64,000 bases of DNA from Rhabdornis inornatus (Eukaryota > Chordata > Aves > Passeriformes > Rhabdornithidae): the NCBI GenBank assembly GCA_013397075.1, contig VWZS01002574.1, positions 2,170,001 to 2,234,000 of the forward strand, given 5' to 3'. Position numbers and translations under genes: made by a program. Shown here in pieces: positions 1-32,500 of this stretch. Each line of letters opens with the position of its first letter. Within the stretch, counting starts at the first letter, position 1. The notes beneath the pieces were generated by a model that saw only the letters and a program-made list of their open reading frames with translations, did not search any database and was not told where the DNA came from.

Positions 1-727
1 TGGGTTGGAAATAGCACAATTAGCCATTATTCTACAGTTATAGTCTGGTTCATGTCCTAGTTTTATTCCAGTTTCTGATCACTGAATCCTATGGAGGGAT
101 AGCATCCTCCTGAACAACCTCTAAGACGTAATAACCTGCCTAAGAAAGAGCAGTAGATGTTGTTTCCCGATTTCTCCCCTTAGACTTTAAAAGGAGGCAC
201 GTCAGAAGCAAAACCAAGAATTTATTTGAACTTTAACCTAAGAAACTACTTATGCAACATGTGAAGAAATGTAGTTAGCAGTGTATGAAAACTGCTGCGA
301 CATTACCAAAGCAGAGGATGCCAGGGTCCTGCCGTACCCCAGCTTCTCCCCAGACAGCAGGACCACCTTTGTAATTGGTTTGAGCTGTCACTTCTCATCT
401 TGTCCCACCAAACCCTGTGATCCTGCAGTGACACTGACACTTCAGGGACACAACCACATCCTTAGAGCTCCTAATCACACCCGATACTTCTGATGTGCTA
501 ATGGAGCTCTTTCCTCCTCCTCCTGCATGGCAGGGCCATTCTGCCCGGGATTTCACGTCCTGCTCTCTTGCAGTGGAAGTGCCACGCTCCCCTTGAGACA
601 CTGCCCTTCACACAGTGTGCACTGGCCTTAACTTTGAGCAGAAAAGGGGAAAATTGCAGATGAGCCCTTTGCTGTGAGCGAAGGACAGCCTGTCCCTACT
701 GAACTTCCCAATATGTCCCCTTATTAT

Positions 728-813
728 ATTCTTATTCTTATTCTTATTCTTATTCTTATTCTTATTCTTATTCTTATTCTTATTCTTATTCTTATTCTTA
801 TTCTTATTCTCTT
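728..813. repeat. Hexanucleotide microsatellite (TTCTTA), about 14 copies
   Basis: The unit TTCTTA is repeated almost perfectly for about 85 bases. It fades into imperfect CTTATT-containing sequence to about 880 (further CTTATTCT words near 842 and 864). In one frame it reads as an artificial Leu-Ile run, which inflates an open frame here. Confidence 0.95.
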
Positions 814-1116
814 TAAAATAAATTCTTACTCTCATTCGTCCCCTTATTCTGTCTCTCTGGCTCTTATTCTGTCCTTAAATCTTTCTCAGTTCTGGTGCCT
901 CCAAGCCATCCCTCCTGCCCTCAGGGTCCAGCAGCAGCTCTTGCTGCCCAGCCACCCTGCCTTGGCTTTGGCTCCCGTGTTTGATGGGGGATGTCAGCAG
1001 AGACTCGAGCTGCTGCTGACTCCATCCCAGTTGGAAACTGCTGGTTTTATTGCTAAAAATGTGCCTGCACAGCCAAGCCTCCCACCTGCTCTGCTGCTAG
1101 TGATTCCCATGTGCTC

Positions 1117-1148
1117 AGGAGGAGGAGGAGGAGGAGGAGGAGGGGGAG
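1117..1148. repeat. Trinucleotide repeat (AGG)n
   Basis: Eight uninterrupted AGG units are followed by a G-rich end. It is purine-only on the plus strand. Confidence 0.9.
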
Positions 1149-1876
1149 CTCTGAGCAGCTGTTGTGGGCATTGCTGTGATACCATGCCCCTGACCCAGCA
1201 GTTCCCATGGTCGGAAACCTTCCATGATCCTTTTGTGGGTGCACTCAGGATGTGGAAGGTGCCGGGGAGGGCTCGCCCTGTGCCCCGTGGTGGCGGTGAC
1301 AGAGCCGGAGCTGTGCCCCAGCCCCCAGCCCCGCACACACCGCAGCTGTGCCGCTACAGCGATGCGCCAGACCTTGAAGATGTTCGACTGTTTGTTTTCC
1401 TTTCATTGCCATAAGCAAACTCACTGGCTGTGAAAAGGGATAAATTAGCATCTCCAAAGGCTGAGTCTCTCTTCATTCTGAAAACAAGCAGCGAGGAGCA
1501 GCAGCTCGGCTCCCTCATCCTCCCTCCCACCCCGTGCTGTGCCAGCACAGCTCTTTGTAGAACTGGCCCAAACCATGGCTGCTCTGCTTTCTTTGTGAGC
1601 CAAACAGATTTTAAGCACTTGGCTGAGCCTGTGAACACGGAGGTCAGTTGTAGTTTCTTAGATGATGCCTCACAGGCGGATGGTTGTGTTGATTTTTAAC
1701 CTGTGCTGTTCGGGCTGAGTGCAGTAACTTGTATGTCAAAGAAGTCTCTAAACCCCATTGTTTCTGTTCCAGCCTTGCTGTCACAAGGCTGAGCAGCTCT
1801 GTGCTGCTCACTGAGCCGTATGGCAGCAACGAGCCTCGTGTGCCAGGCCACCACACAGGGGTGACACACATGTCCC

Positions 1877-1922
1877 ACCTGGGCTCTCACCTGGGCTCTC
1901 ACCTGGGCTCTCACCTGGCTCT
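1877..1922. repeat. 12-base minisatellite, about 3.7 copies
   Basis: The unit ACCTGGGCTCTC occurs three times in perfect tandem from 1877 to 1912, followed by a partial copy. The unit is a multiple of three, so it keeps frames open on both strands, but nothing else suggests coding. Confidence 0.9.
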
Positions 1923-2284
1923 GGCTTCTACCACGACCTTCTGTGCTGGTCCCAGGCAGCTGCCTGCCTCTCTTGGTGTGTATTCCCCTAAATTCAGGGC
2001 GGGGTAAACTGCCCAGTGCCCAGACAGTCTCAGGAGTGCTGATCCCAGCTGTGGGATGTGGAGGAGGTGCTGGGATCCCAGAGCTGCCAGCCTGGGCTTT
2101 AAGCTGTGCTCTCACTGCAGGTCCCGGGGAAGATGGATTTTTAGACCACGTCTGCCTCTGTTTGCATTGGTAAAATGTTCATAATCCCTTCTGTCTCTGA
2201 GAGCTCTGAAGGAAGCAAGGAGACACTGGGCTGTTCCCAGCTGGCACCCTTGAGGATGGGAATGGTGAGCCAGACCAAACTGAG

Positions 2285-2435
2285 CTGGACAGACTGAAAC
2301 ACAAGAAGTTTCACCTCAACATGAGGAAAAACTGCTTTACATTGAGGGTGGCAGAGCACTGAGGCTGTCCTGGGAGGTCATGGAGTCTCTTTCTCTGGGA
2401 CCTAAATAACCTGCACAGGTGACCCTGGCACATTT
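2285..2435 (+). mobile_element. CR1 LINE fragment (3' region)
   Basis: The segment contains the CR1-typical words 'gtttcacctcaacatgaggaa' (one base variant of the consensus), 'gagggtggcagagcactg' and 'catggagtctctttctctgg'. It is a 5'-truncated, diverged non-LTR retrotransposon remnant without coding capacity, lying beyond the probable 3' end of CHRNA4. Confidence 0.75.
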
Positions 2436-2774
2436 CTTTATTGCCCTGACATCATCCTGGATTTCTGTTCTGGCTTCTCCACATCTAGGTACCTTCTCCA
2501 CCTGCACCGAGGGTTTTACAGCTCAGGGTGACCCTCTGCTGTTTTGCAGAGGCCATAACTTGGATCCAGGAGATTTCCTAACCCCAAATCCTCCCTTCAT
2601 TTGCCTGATCCTCATTCAGCCCCAGTCTCCACAGGTTCTGGAGGGCACTGGCCAAAGTAAAATCTGTATAAAATCTGCATCTGCTGTGCTAATGATCACT
2701 GTTGGTCCCAAGCAGTCATTTAACCCTTTCCAGACTGTCTGCCTTTACCAGCTGAACACAGACCACACCCTGCA

Positions 2775-3245
2775 CAAGTTTCCCAAATTTGGAACTTTAT
2801 TTATAAAATGACTCATACAGTGACACACAGTCCTGAAAGACTTCAGCCTGACAGGGCAAAATCACTGGGCAGGGCACAGTGAGGCTGCTGAGGGTGCCTG
2901 GAGCTATTGCCAGGGGCTGGTTTGTGGATGCAGAGCCCCTTTCTGTGCTGCTTTAGGGACAAGCTCGTGTTCTTACACTGCTGAGTATATACCAATGAAT
3001 GCCACCATGCTATGTACAGACTTTGAGAATAACTTTTCCCCTAAATTAGATGGAGGAGATGAAAATTGCTTGGCAAAACAATGCAACTGCAGAAAGGATT
3101 CCCCGAGAGCTTGGGAGCAGCTCAAGTGTGGACACGCAGTGAATTATTCAAAGGGCTGCCTCCATTTCTCTTCTCTCCTTCCAGGTGAACTAAAATCCAT
3201 AGAGGGGGATAGTGGGACAATAATTTGTTCCCTTTGGTGCTATAT
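2775..3245 (-). other. CHRNA4: Probable CHRNA4 3' untranslated region
   Basis: From the stop codon to the first good poly(A) signal there are about 450 bases with no open reading frame of note on the gene strand. The extent is inferred from the AATAAA at 2796-2801. A longer 3' UTR using a further signal, such as the AATAAA at 2437-2442, is possible, but that one lies beside a CR1 fragment. Confidence 0.45.
2796..2801 (-). terminator. CHRNA4: Candidate CHRNA4 polyadenylation signal AATAAA
   Basis: On the gene strand a canonical AATAAA is followed about 25-50 bases later by a GT-rich stretch (roughly 2750-2772, containing GGGTGTGGTCTGTGTT). This is the usual layout of a cleavage and polyadenylation site. 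It is the first AATAAA after the stop codon. The site is inferred from motif and spacing only. Confidence 0.45.
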
Positions 3246-23049
<19,804 letters not shown>

Positions 23050-23560
23050 CGTGGAGCAGAGCTTTAGTGTGCAGAGTCTCCCGTCAGGGCAACTTTCCCG
23101 CTCTGAGTCTCTGGATCCTCCAGGTTCATTCCCCTAAACTCCTTTCAGTCTCTCCCTCTGGGAAGGGATAGCAGCTGGTGCTTTGTTTATTTTCCTTCTC
23201 TCTTCTGAGTGCTCTGCAGTCCTGGAAGGATGCTCCTTGCTGGGACTCTGCTGCTGGTTCACTCACAGGTGATGTGCAGGGGCTGCAGAGCGCTCCTGTG
23301 ACAGCCTGGGGTGCCCAGCATCCTCCTGCTGCTCCTCTCCCCTTTCCCACCAGCTCGGCTGCTGCTTTATTTATTTCTGCTGCTGCTTTCAGCCTTCCCC
23401 CAGCCCTTGGGGCAGCCTTCGCTCGGCTTTTGCTGCTGATGGGCCACCGATGATGCCTCAGAGTGAGCACAGCGTGTTTGTATATTTAATGTAGTCAGAC
23501 CTGCCCACCTCCTGCCTAGGAGGAGGAGGAGGAGGAGGAGGAGGAGGAGGAGGAGAGAAT
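23050..23560 (-). promoter_or_regulatory. CHRNA4: CHRNA4 5' untranslated and proximal promoter region (approximate)
   Basis: This stretch lies immediately upstream of the start codon and must contain the 5' UTR and probably the core promoter. A weak TATA-like AAAATAAACA is at about 23182-23195 on the gene strand. A (CCT)12 tract sits at 23518-23553. CpG density is modest, higher than in the distant flank but not a clear CpG island. The transcription start site cannot be placed from sequence alone. Confidence 0.35.
23518..23553. repeat. (AGG)12 on plus strand, (CCT)12 on CHRNA4 strand
   Basis: Twelve perfect AGG units lie 469 bases upstream of the CHRNA4 start codon. The tract is pure purine on one strand and has mirror symmetry, so it could form triplex or G-rich structures. 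Confidence 0.95.
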
Positions 23561-26500
23561 CCCTGCGCTCCAGCAAACAGGCTGCATGGAAGAAAACTTT
23601 TGCAGGAGAAATAAAGAGGAGAGATCCAGAGCCCAGCTGCAGCCAGAGGTGGATGTGGGGCCAGCTGGGATCTTTATAGCACCGGAAGCCCAAACAGCTC
23701 TTAATTAACGAAAGCTGTCTCTTTAATCTCGTCCAACTGCTTTTCGAAATCACTCCAGTGTAATTAGACTGAGATATTTCTGGCTTGGGCACGTATCTTT
23801 GCTATCAATAATTACTGGGGTGATGAACCTGCCCATGAGAACAGGCTCTGCTGTGGTTGGTGCTGTATAAACACGGAGTACAAATACAAATATCAGCATC
23901 TGCCCACAGGAAACATTGCAAACCAGAGGTGAGACTGAGACAAGGTCACCTGAATTTATCTGTATGTTTGAATGTACCTTAAATACATCACAAAAACTGT
24001 TGAAGTCTTGAAAATTTGGTGGAGGAAAGGATAACTCCTTGTGTTAGCAAGGAATTACCACTCCAGCCCTTCGTCTCACATCCCTGATTCCTTGCATGGG
24101 AGACATGGAGTAGAGCTCTCCCCGTTTCATTTCAAAACTAGCTTTGATATTAACACAATTACTTCTACACGGATAGCAAATGGATTTAATTTTCAGGCAG
24201 GGGTAATGTTGCCAGCTGCAAAATTAATCAGAGTCTGTTCTAATAATATTAGCTACATATTTTATGTATAATAATTTCCCTACTCCCAAAGCATCTCAAA
24301 TATCTTCCAATATAATAGATTGCTCACTGCAAATGGGGAGGATTAAAGTCACAAGAGAAATTAGGTCTCTAGTGAGATTATAAATAACATCAGTGTAGTA
24401 CCAAACTCGTCTTGTTTTTCTTATCTCATCTCTTCCTCAGCAATTGTCAACCTTTCCAGTGACAAACTACACCATATTTTCCTACTGTATGTATTCCTCT
24501 ACAGTTGCCTGTTTTGCTTTCAGAGTCCTGACCCTCACTGAAGCACCTGAGTACCTGTGATATGCTATAAAAATCTGTAGTGCTCATTCTAGGGAACCAT
24601 CCAGCATTAATTTAATAAGCAGCAGATGTGAGATCAAATTAACTCGGAGCTGGAGTGTGGGATACATCCTGGGAGCCAGGTCCTGTGCAGCTCTGAGCAC
24701 CTCCAGCAACAGCGGAGCAGAGGGGCTGTCACTCCTCACCAGGATTAAAACAGCATCACTGTCACCTACTGCAGCCACACATTCCCAAAAGAGCTACAAA
24801 AAACCTCCTAGCATTTCTTTAAACATCTTTTCTCTGTGGCATCTGGAGTCTGCAGGTCCTTGTACTCCTTGTTATGTCCAGCCCTGCTCAGTTCTGACCC
24901 AGCAGAATTAAATGAGGAAATCCTGGATTTCTGCCCACCTCCATCCAGCCACCAGCACCAAACACAACAAACAAATAGTGGGGAATAGGATTTCTGAGGC
25001 CATTTTTCAGTGAGGCTGGTGCTCTGCACAGGTCACACACTGAGCAGCCAGACCCAAGGGATGCACGATCAACTATTCCCTTTTGAAAGCCTTGGCCATA
25101 AATAATACAGGTATCCTTGACTACAGGCCCTCCTGCTCAGAACTGATTCAAATCCCATGGACAAACCCCATCCATCTTCACCTTGCCTGGCTCTCCATGC
25201 TGGCGAGCAAACACTGCCTTTAGATTAACCCTATAAATTACTTTGATTAAAAAAGGATTTCCTTCTTTTGGAAATTAATCGTAAATCACTATTTCCTATG
25301 AGAGAAACGTTTATCCCTCACCTCGCTGGCCATGTGGGGAATGAGCATATTTTACAGTGGTTTCTGTGCCTTGAAGTGACCTTGTTAAATCTCACTGCCA
25401 GTTTCTTTCTGCATCATTGGGCCATAACTAAATTTCCATCAGCTCCTGTGTGTATTTGGAAGGTGATGACTTCCACTGGTACATGTGCAAGGGACTCTGA
25501 CTGGAACAAAAGATGCCATTTAAAGGCTTTAATGATTTTTTTTTTTATAGTGATAGAAATCTGCAACTGCAGCCTGATTTCCAGGGACCCAGCTCTGAGT
25601 CTCCTCATTTTTATTATCTTCCTTTGTCCGAAAAAGACATGGATAATTTGAGTGATCCAGATGTTCACAAAAGCTGATTCAAACATCCCAGCTATTGAAG
25701 ATTCTAGACTGAATGAAGCAGAAACGAGGCAGTGTTTCCCCAAGGTTTCCAGTGAAATCTCAGATTTGTCCTTGGAAAAAGGGCAAGCCAGTAACAAGCT
25801 CAGTTTTGAGCCATTCAATGGAATTCCATGATTTTGCAAGGATCTGATAAGTCTTGACTGTGCCTTCTTGCTTTCTGCACTCCTGAAAATCTCTTGTCTA
25901 TTTTAACCCCTTCTCAAATAATTTTTATTCTATAAAAAGCACTGGCAGAAGCAGATTGAAGGTCCCTGAGAGGTGGATGCCTGCACATAAACTGTGCCTA
26001 AGCCCCCTCTCCTGCCATCACTCATTCAATATTGAAAAAACTCAGCTGCTCAAGGAGGCAGAAGCAGCTGCACTGCCAGGGAATCCTAGGATTGCACATT
26101 TCCTTTGAATCTGCTCTCTCTCCATGATCTTGTCTTGGATGTCACAGCCAGCCCTCCAGGGCAAGCCCTTGGCCTCTGTTTGTTTTGTAAAATGTCATTT
26201 GGATGTTTAAATCTACAAGAGTGAGACATTATAATGATAATATCTCCTTACCCGTTGCCCATTTGGCTTGGCACAGGGGACAGCACAGGTTAATGGAATG
26301 CTTGAGAAACACCATCTTTGCATCCAAAAGGGATCGGGATTTTTTTCCTTGTCTCTCCATTCCTGTGATAAAGATTTCTCTCTCCTGTTCCTAACTGCTT
26401 TGTCATCAACAAATGCTTCAGGTAGAGCAAAAGCAGAAAGAAGAAAACCAACAGCAAAAGGGGAGAGATCTCCTTTCAGTGAGATGTGCACTGAAATGAG

Positions 26501-29500
26501 CAGAGCAGAGGGATGTGCAGGGCTGTTTCTGAGCAGAGCAGGCTCCATCTGCCTCTGGGGAAACCTTCGAGGTACTGCTGGCCTCTCAAGAGTGACTCTG
26601 ATTTATTCATATTCATTTCAGTTTGTTTCTGAAGTGGCAGAAGGCCTTGAAAGGCATTTTTAACTAAATCAAAGATTTTTACTGTGTAAGAGGCTTCTGG
26701 CCATGCAGGGGAGCTGAGACACCTGCATGGGAGTAAGAACAAGACTAAAACAACAGTGTAGGAAATTAAAGGGATTCAAATCCTAATGAGAGCACAGAGA
26801 GGAAAGAGAGATGCTGCCTATAAATGTAAGAATGATTATTTCCAAAGCAGTAGATATAATTATGGAGCTCAGGATTTTCCAAGGCTTCTCATCTTCTTGG
26901 AAGCTGGCTATGGAGTGGATGTGTTTCAGCCACAGAATTCTACCACATCCTCTTATTGTTTCCTGGAGCATCCTCATGGCACTGACCACACCCTGCAGAC
27001 CAAGGCAGTGCCATGGCTTTGCTAAACCTCACCCCCAATGAGAACCCAGATGTGCCAACACCTCTGAGATGCTCCAAAGCTGCATCTCCCACGTGATTCC
27101 CCTCCAGACCAGTGTCCCTCTCCAGGTGCACACAGTGAGCAGACACCTGGCAGCCCAGCCCTGGGTACTTGGGATACCACAGGCACACATTGTCCAGTCG
27201 GGGTGATGACTTAGGATTTTAGTTTTTATATTTTTCAAATCCTGTACTCCTTTAGTGTATTACTCTAAAGCTCCACAGCCTGTTAGTTGCTGCCTTCCCA
27301 TTTTATTCAGACAGTACAATTCCTGCCTGGGCCTGAAACTCAAGGACACCCTACTGTCTCAGGCCCTGAAAAGTGTAAACAAAAAGTAAGCTGGGTGGGG
27401 AGCAAACTGGGGGTGTATCACTTCATTATCTGAAGCTGTAATTGGAGGATTAATCCCTGACACGTAAATGGGCCAAATTTATAATTGTGTGAAAAATTCA
27501 TGACCACCCATCTTGGGTGTAGCCCTTCTTGGAGGCTTTTGGCTGCCCAAGATGTACCTATTGAAGGTCTTTAATAAAATACCTGCTTTTACTCTCTTAA
27601 TCTTGTCTAGCCTCTGCTCCAGGTGGCCACTCCAAGGCAGCAAGGCCCCCCCAGTGCTGAGCCAGGGCAGCCCCAGGGCTCCATCCTTGAGGAGATGCTC
27701 AGTGGGGCTTGGAGCAGAGATGTGCACACTCCACAGCAGGGCAGTGTGGCTAATGCAGCATCTCCCCCTCCCCTCCGTGTGCTCATCAGCATCTGAATCC
27801 CAGCACAGGAGCCCTGATGCATTAACCTTTTGTGTTGCCTTGGAATTCTCAGGCATTGTCAGGCTGGGAGCTGAGGGAGCTCAGAACCTGGCAGGATTAA
27901 CTCCATAATGAAGCTCTGGGGAGAATCCAGTTGTATTTACCTCTAAACAGCCTGTGCTGGTGGAGAGCAGGAGAAATTGTCTCATTCCTTCTGTCTCCAG
28001 ACTTGTTCCCACCTCTGTCCTCCACAGCAACACATTGATTCTCTTTTTCTCTGCCCAATGACTCATCATGCCAACAAAACGCAATAATCCACACATTTCT
28101 TCCTCTCTGGATTTCTCTTCTTCCTGTTGCTCACTCAGGCTTATCCTGGGAATTTCTGAATAAGGCTCTTTATTAATGAAGCAACAGGAGGATTTGTGGT
28201 TCTGGCTTTGCTTAAACAAAGCAACAAACAAAGTGAGCCAAGCATTGAAAGAGGAAATGAAGCAAAGCAGAAAGTCATGGCCTCATTAAGACTTCCAGCT
28301 CTACAACTATTAAAGGGCTCGTGTTACAGATCAGATGAACCTCTACATATTATTTGTAAATGCCAGACTCCATTGTAAAGAGCCCATAAAGGGTAGGGAG
28401 GCAGATTTCACTTCTCTTAAGATCCATAAAGATGGATTTTTAAATTAGAGAACTAAAGCATGTTTCTCCAGACAAGTTTGTTCTCCAAGGATAGCTTTGG
28501 TTTCACTGCTCAGCTTTGTGGATCTAAATTAGGCTCTTGTCCTTCCTCACCAGAGGGCAAACACTGCCCAATTTACTCACTGAAGAAATCTGGAGTTGAG
28601 TGACTGACAAATCCTTTCCTCTCCCCAATCAGCTCCAGAGATCACAACTTCCCAGCCAGTGCAAAGCTGTCTGGGATGCTGCAGGCTACAGGCAAGGCCA
28701 GGGCTCATGAGAACACTCTGTAATTAGATGGATGAGGTGACTGAGTAAGTTACAATCTCCCCTGAGCTCCTGCCTGGTGATGGGAAGTGTCATAAACCTG
28801 AACACCCCGGGCTATGAAGGTCAGGTGCAGGACCTGCCCATCCATCTGGAGAGAGGAGCTGGGAGCTCCTCCAGCCACCCCTCTCTGCATCACTGGAGCT
28901 CAGGGGTCCCTGATTTGAAGCTCTGGATGCCCCTGCACAGACATGATCCAGAACAGCTCCCATGCCAGGCCACAGCTCCCTGAACAGAGGATATTTTAGC
29001 CAGGCATGGAGAGAAGAGTGATGTGAGCCTGAAATACCTCAAGTATTTCAATACCCTCACCAAGGCTTCTGTGAAGACAGAGGTGAGCTTTGCCAGGGAT
29101 AAAACCCTACTCCAGGCTCTCTCTGGATGACTTCAACCCTCATTTTCATTCCCACATCAGTGTGAATGTGATCTGTGTCCGCTGTGCAAAAATCAGCATT
29201 AAAAAAATGCAGCCAGTGGTAAAAACTTGGTCATAAATATTGTGCTTGGCACAAAGCTTTGGCCATAAATATTTCCTTGGTTAACCAATAGGAAATGATA
29301 GCTCTTAAATCTCAATTATAGTTGAGTAGTAACTGGCTCTCACTCATTGGCACCAGGGTCCTGCCTTGCTTGTGTGGCAAATAAGGGCAGCTTTCCCACA
29401 GCTTTGGAAGCAACCCTGAGACTCTGATTTACAGAGTTCAACAGCATTTGTTTTCTTTCTCAATTTAGAAAGAGCTGGGATGAAAAAAACCGTCATGTTT

Positions 29501-32500
29501 AGACTTCCTTAAGCACTGTCCAAAAGCTTCCTGCAGTAGATGTTGTAGTGGCAGTTCTTTTCCAGCTTTTTCTTTTTCCATCACTTTACTGGATTCATTC
29601 ATATATAGCTCACAGACAGTCTCAGGATGTGAATCTTCAGAAGTGCTGCACAAACAGGAAAGGAAAGGTGGTGTTTTTTAGTGAATTTTTGGAACTGGAA
29701 GTTGCTGAGATGCTACCATCCTCTCTGGTAGTTTAGCTATCAAGCCAGCTGAGATACTTTTCATACCTACTATAAAGTCTGTGTTCAGAGTTAAAAAAAA
29801 TAACAAAGAGGATTCAGAGCATCATTTTTTATGGCTGCAGACAAGCTATGGCCACACTCACCATACTGGTACGTGCTGGGGGTGCTGCCTCTCCCTAGTG
29901 TGCACCTGGGAAGGTGGAGAGGGACCATCCAAGAGTGCCAGAAAAAGGTGTCCTAAGCCTGGACTGGGGCCAAAGATTCTTTTCCCCTTCACACCTCTTT
30001 TTATGCAACCGATGAGAAAGCCTTTGGATAAGCAGGAAAGCAGATCCTGATTTGTCTGTATCCTCCTCCCACGTTTCTGGTACCTTCAGGCTCACAACTT
30101 CTCTCTGCTCATTAAGATACAGGCTTCTATTATTTTGCTGCTGACTGGCCCACACAAAAAGAAACATCAGCCATCTGTTACTCCCACAGTTTTCTGGATC
30201 ACAAGAGTGTTGTTGATTAAGGAGGAAGTTTTTCCAAAAGGCACCCATTTCCCACTGATTTTCCCAAAAATATTGTGTCTTTATCTAAAATTACAGCTTC
30301 TTGTCCTGCATGTTAGCAACACACTGGCCTTTGCTTCAGATCCATGTACAACACTTGTATTTGCACAGCAGTTATTTACAGCACTACTCACTGCTCAGTA
30401 AGAGTAGAGGAACACAAACACTTGATTTCAAGTGCCTGGATATCTTTGGAAATCTGGACCATGCCCACCAAAGTATTGTCAGAAAACCACAGCAGTCTCA
30501 TGCTATTCAGGAACTCAGTTATTTTTTGCACTTTTCTACAAAAACAATTTATCATGATGTCTATAGGCCTCATCCTGCCACTCGAAACATCCAAAAGTTC
30601 AAGGATATTTATACCTGGACTGCTTCTAATTTTGCCAAGCACGATGATTGGGCTGGCATGGCCACAGCAACTCCCATCATGATGACTGTAGAGCTTGGAA
30701 TCAGCATGACGATACTTTGATATATTTTATTCCTGATTCTATTCTTCTTCTTTTGGCACAGACTGGTGTCCCATATGGCCCATTGTTGGACCCTGCACCA
30801 GCTAAAGGAAAAGCATCTTTGATTGACATTTGAAAATACCAAGTTGTGCCTTTGGGCTGGCTCAGGCTGAAAATGCTCTTGGCAAATGGAAACAGTCGTG
30901 TTGTTTTTATTTCTCTGTTCAACAGGAAGAAGACATTTTCTACACTGAGCAATACTCATACAAGTTTATTCTCTGAGGGGATGAAATATTCTTCTTTTGA
31001 CCTCCTGTAGCATGTTCCAACTGGAAACTGGTTTCATATCACACATTCAGCTCTGACTGGAACCTGGAGGAATAAAAACCCATTCCCAGCTCTGGCCTTT
31101 GGGTTTAGAAATCAAATGGCTCCTTCCCTTGGAGAACACAACTCTTGGTCTGAGCAATCTCCTGCTCCACAGATTTGAAACTCTTGTGTGGGATTACCCA
31201 CACCCAAGGTACACCTAAAGAACAAGATCAACCAGCTCCTTTCATCTGTGAGGAAGAAAATGAAACCAAACTGTACAGAATGACCTGGGGATAGAAGTTT
31301 GGAGACATGGACACTGGGAGATTTCTTTTTGTAACCCATCTCCAAAACCACAAGGTGTCTCAACTTACTTTCCTTGAAGTCCTCTGGACTATCCACACCA
31401 TCAAGAGTAAAAGTCATTTGTTCTTTCAAATTTTGCCATTATGGAATAGGAGAGAAATTAAAAAGGACTACTCAGACTATTTAACACAAAAACAGGTGTG
31501 GATAAATGAGAAGCAAATAACAAAAAACCCTGTTAGTAGCAAGGCTGGTGGTAACATTATTTTTCCTGTAAACCTGCTGAAAGCATTTTACAGCAGTCAG
31601 AGAGGAGCTGACTAATTTGTGGGTTGCAGCAAGAAGTTAAATTTGTGTAAAGGAAGAAAAGATGGGCATGGAAAAATTATTCTCTCTGCCTATCCAGAAA
31701 GTGTTTATAATAGAATATTTACAATCCTCAATATTCTCAGTCATGAGCCTGTTACTGGCAGGGGAATCAAGCCAGGTTCTTGGAACAGGACAGCACTGAA
31801 ATCACCAGTTATGTCCATTTTGTGGGATGAAAATTTTGGTGGCTAAGGAGCTGTTCCTACGTGGCAGCAGCTGAGTTTGATCCTATGGCTTAAGATATTT
31901 AACATATAACATGTGTCCTGTAACCCATAAATTCCTTGAGCAATGGAGATTGCAAATGGAAATCAGACAAACAGCTCCATACAGCAGAGTGAAAAATCAA
32001 TCAACTATAATAGCAAATACAAAGGCTGTGCTGCAGGGCTGAAGAGCCATTTTGCTCCATGTATTCAAACACCTGCAGCAGAAGAGGCTCCTGTGGGCAT
32101 CCCTTTTCTGATGGAGAGAGATTTCTCATCTCAGTCCTTAATGAACACTCAAATCATTGAGCCTTGCTTTGAGTGAGGAAGAAAGTGCTGACCACTTAAC
32201 ATAAAAAAGCGCCCACAAACATGACTCATAGACCAAAGAGCAGGAGTTTTTCTTTAAAATCACAGTATTAAATGTGTGTTTGAGGTTCTTTGCAATCCTT
32301 ACTACCCCCATCCTACAGAGCCCATACACTTCACTTTCTGACTAAGACTTTTATGGCTATAAGAAGGAAAAAAAACCAGAGGTTGTTAGATATTTATTTC
32401 CCTTCAGTGACTGAGGCTGTTGGTGAGACATCACAAGCCCTGTGGTGTAACCACAGGACCCGGCAGCCCTGAACTTCAGCCAGAGCTCAGCCTCTGCCAG

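Larger units (their letters stand above)
1..2284. other. Downstream flank with simple repeats, no supported gene
   Basis: No convincing exon was found on either strand. In other vertebrates COL20A1 lies tail-to-tail with CHRNA4 on this side, so its 3' end might be near, but I see no run of Gly-X-Y codons. Acceptor-like sequences ending at 573 and 2120 are followed by only short open stretches. The region contains a hexanucleotide repeat, a GGA run and a 12-base minisatellite, listed separately. Confidence 0.5.

Noticed and set aside
674..1414. A 246-codon plus-strand open frame
   Set aside because: It is kept open by the TTCTTA hexamer array (reading Leu-Ile repeats) and the GGA run (poly-Gly). 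It has no domain, no splice context and no conserved look.
560..2175. Possible last exon of COL20A1 after acceptor-like sequences ending at 573 or 2120
   Set aside because: The stretch after 2120 reads PGEDGF in one frame, but there is no Gly-X-Y run and no FACIT-type C-terminal cysteine spacing. The expectation comes only from synteny.
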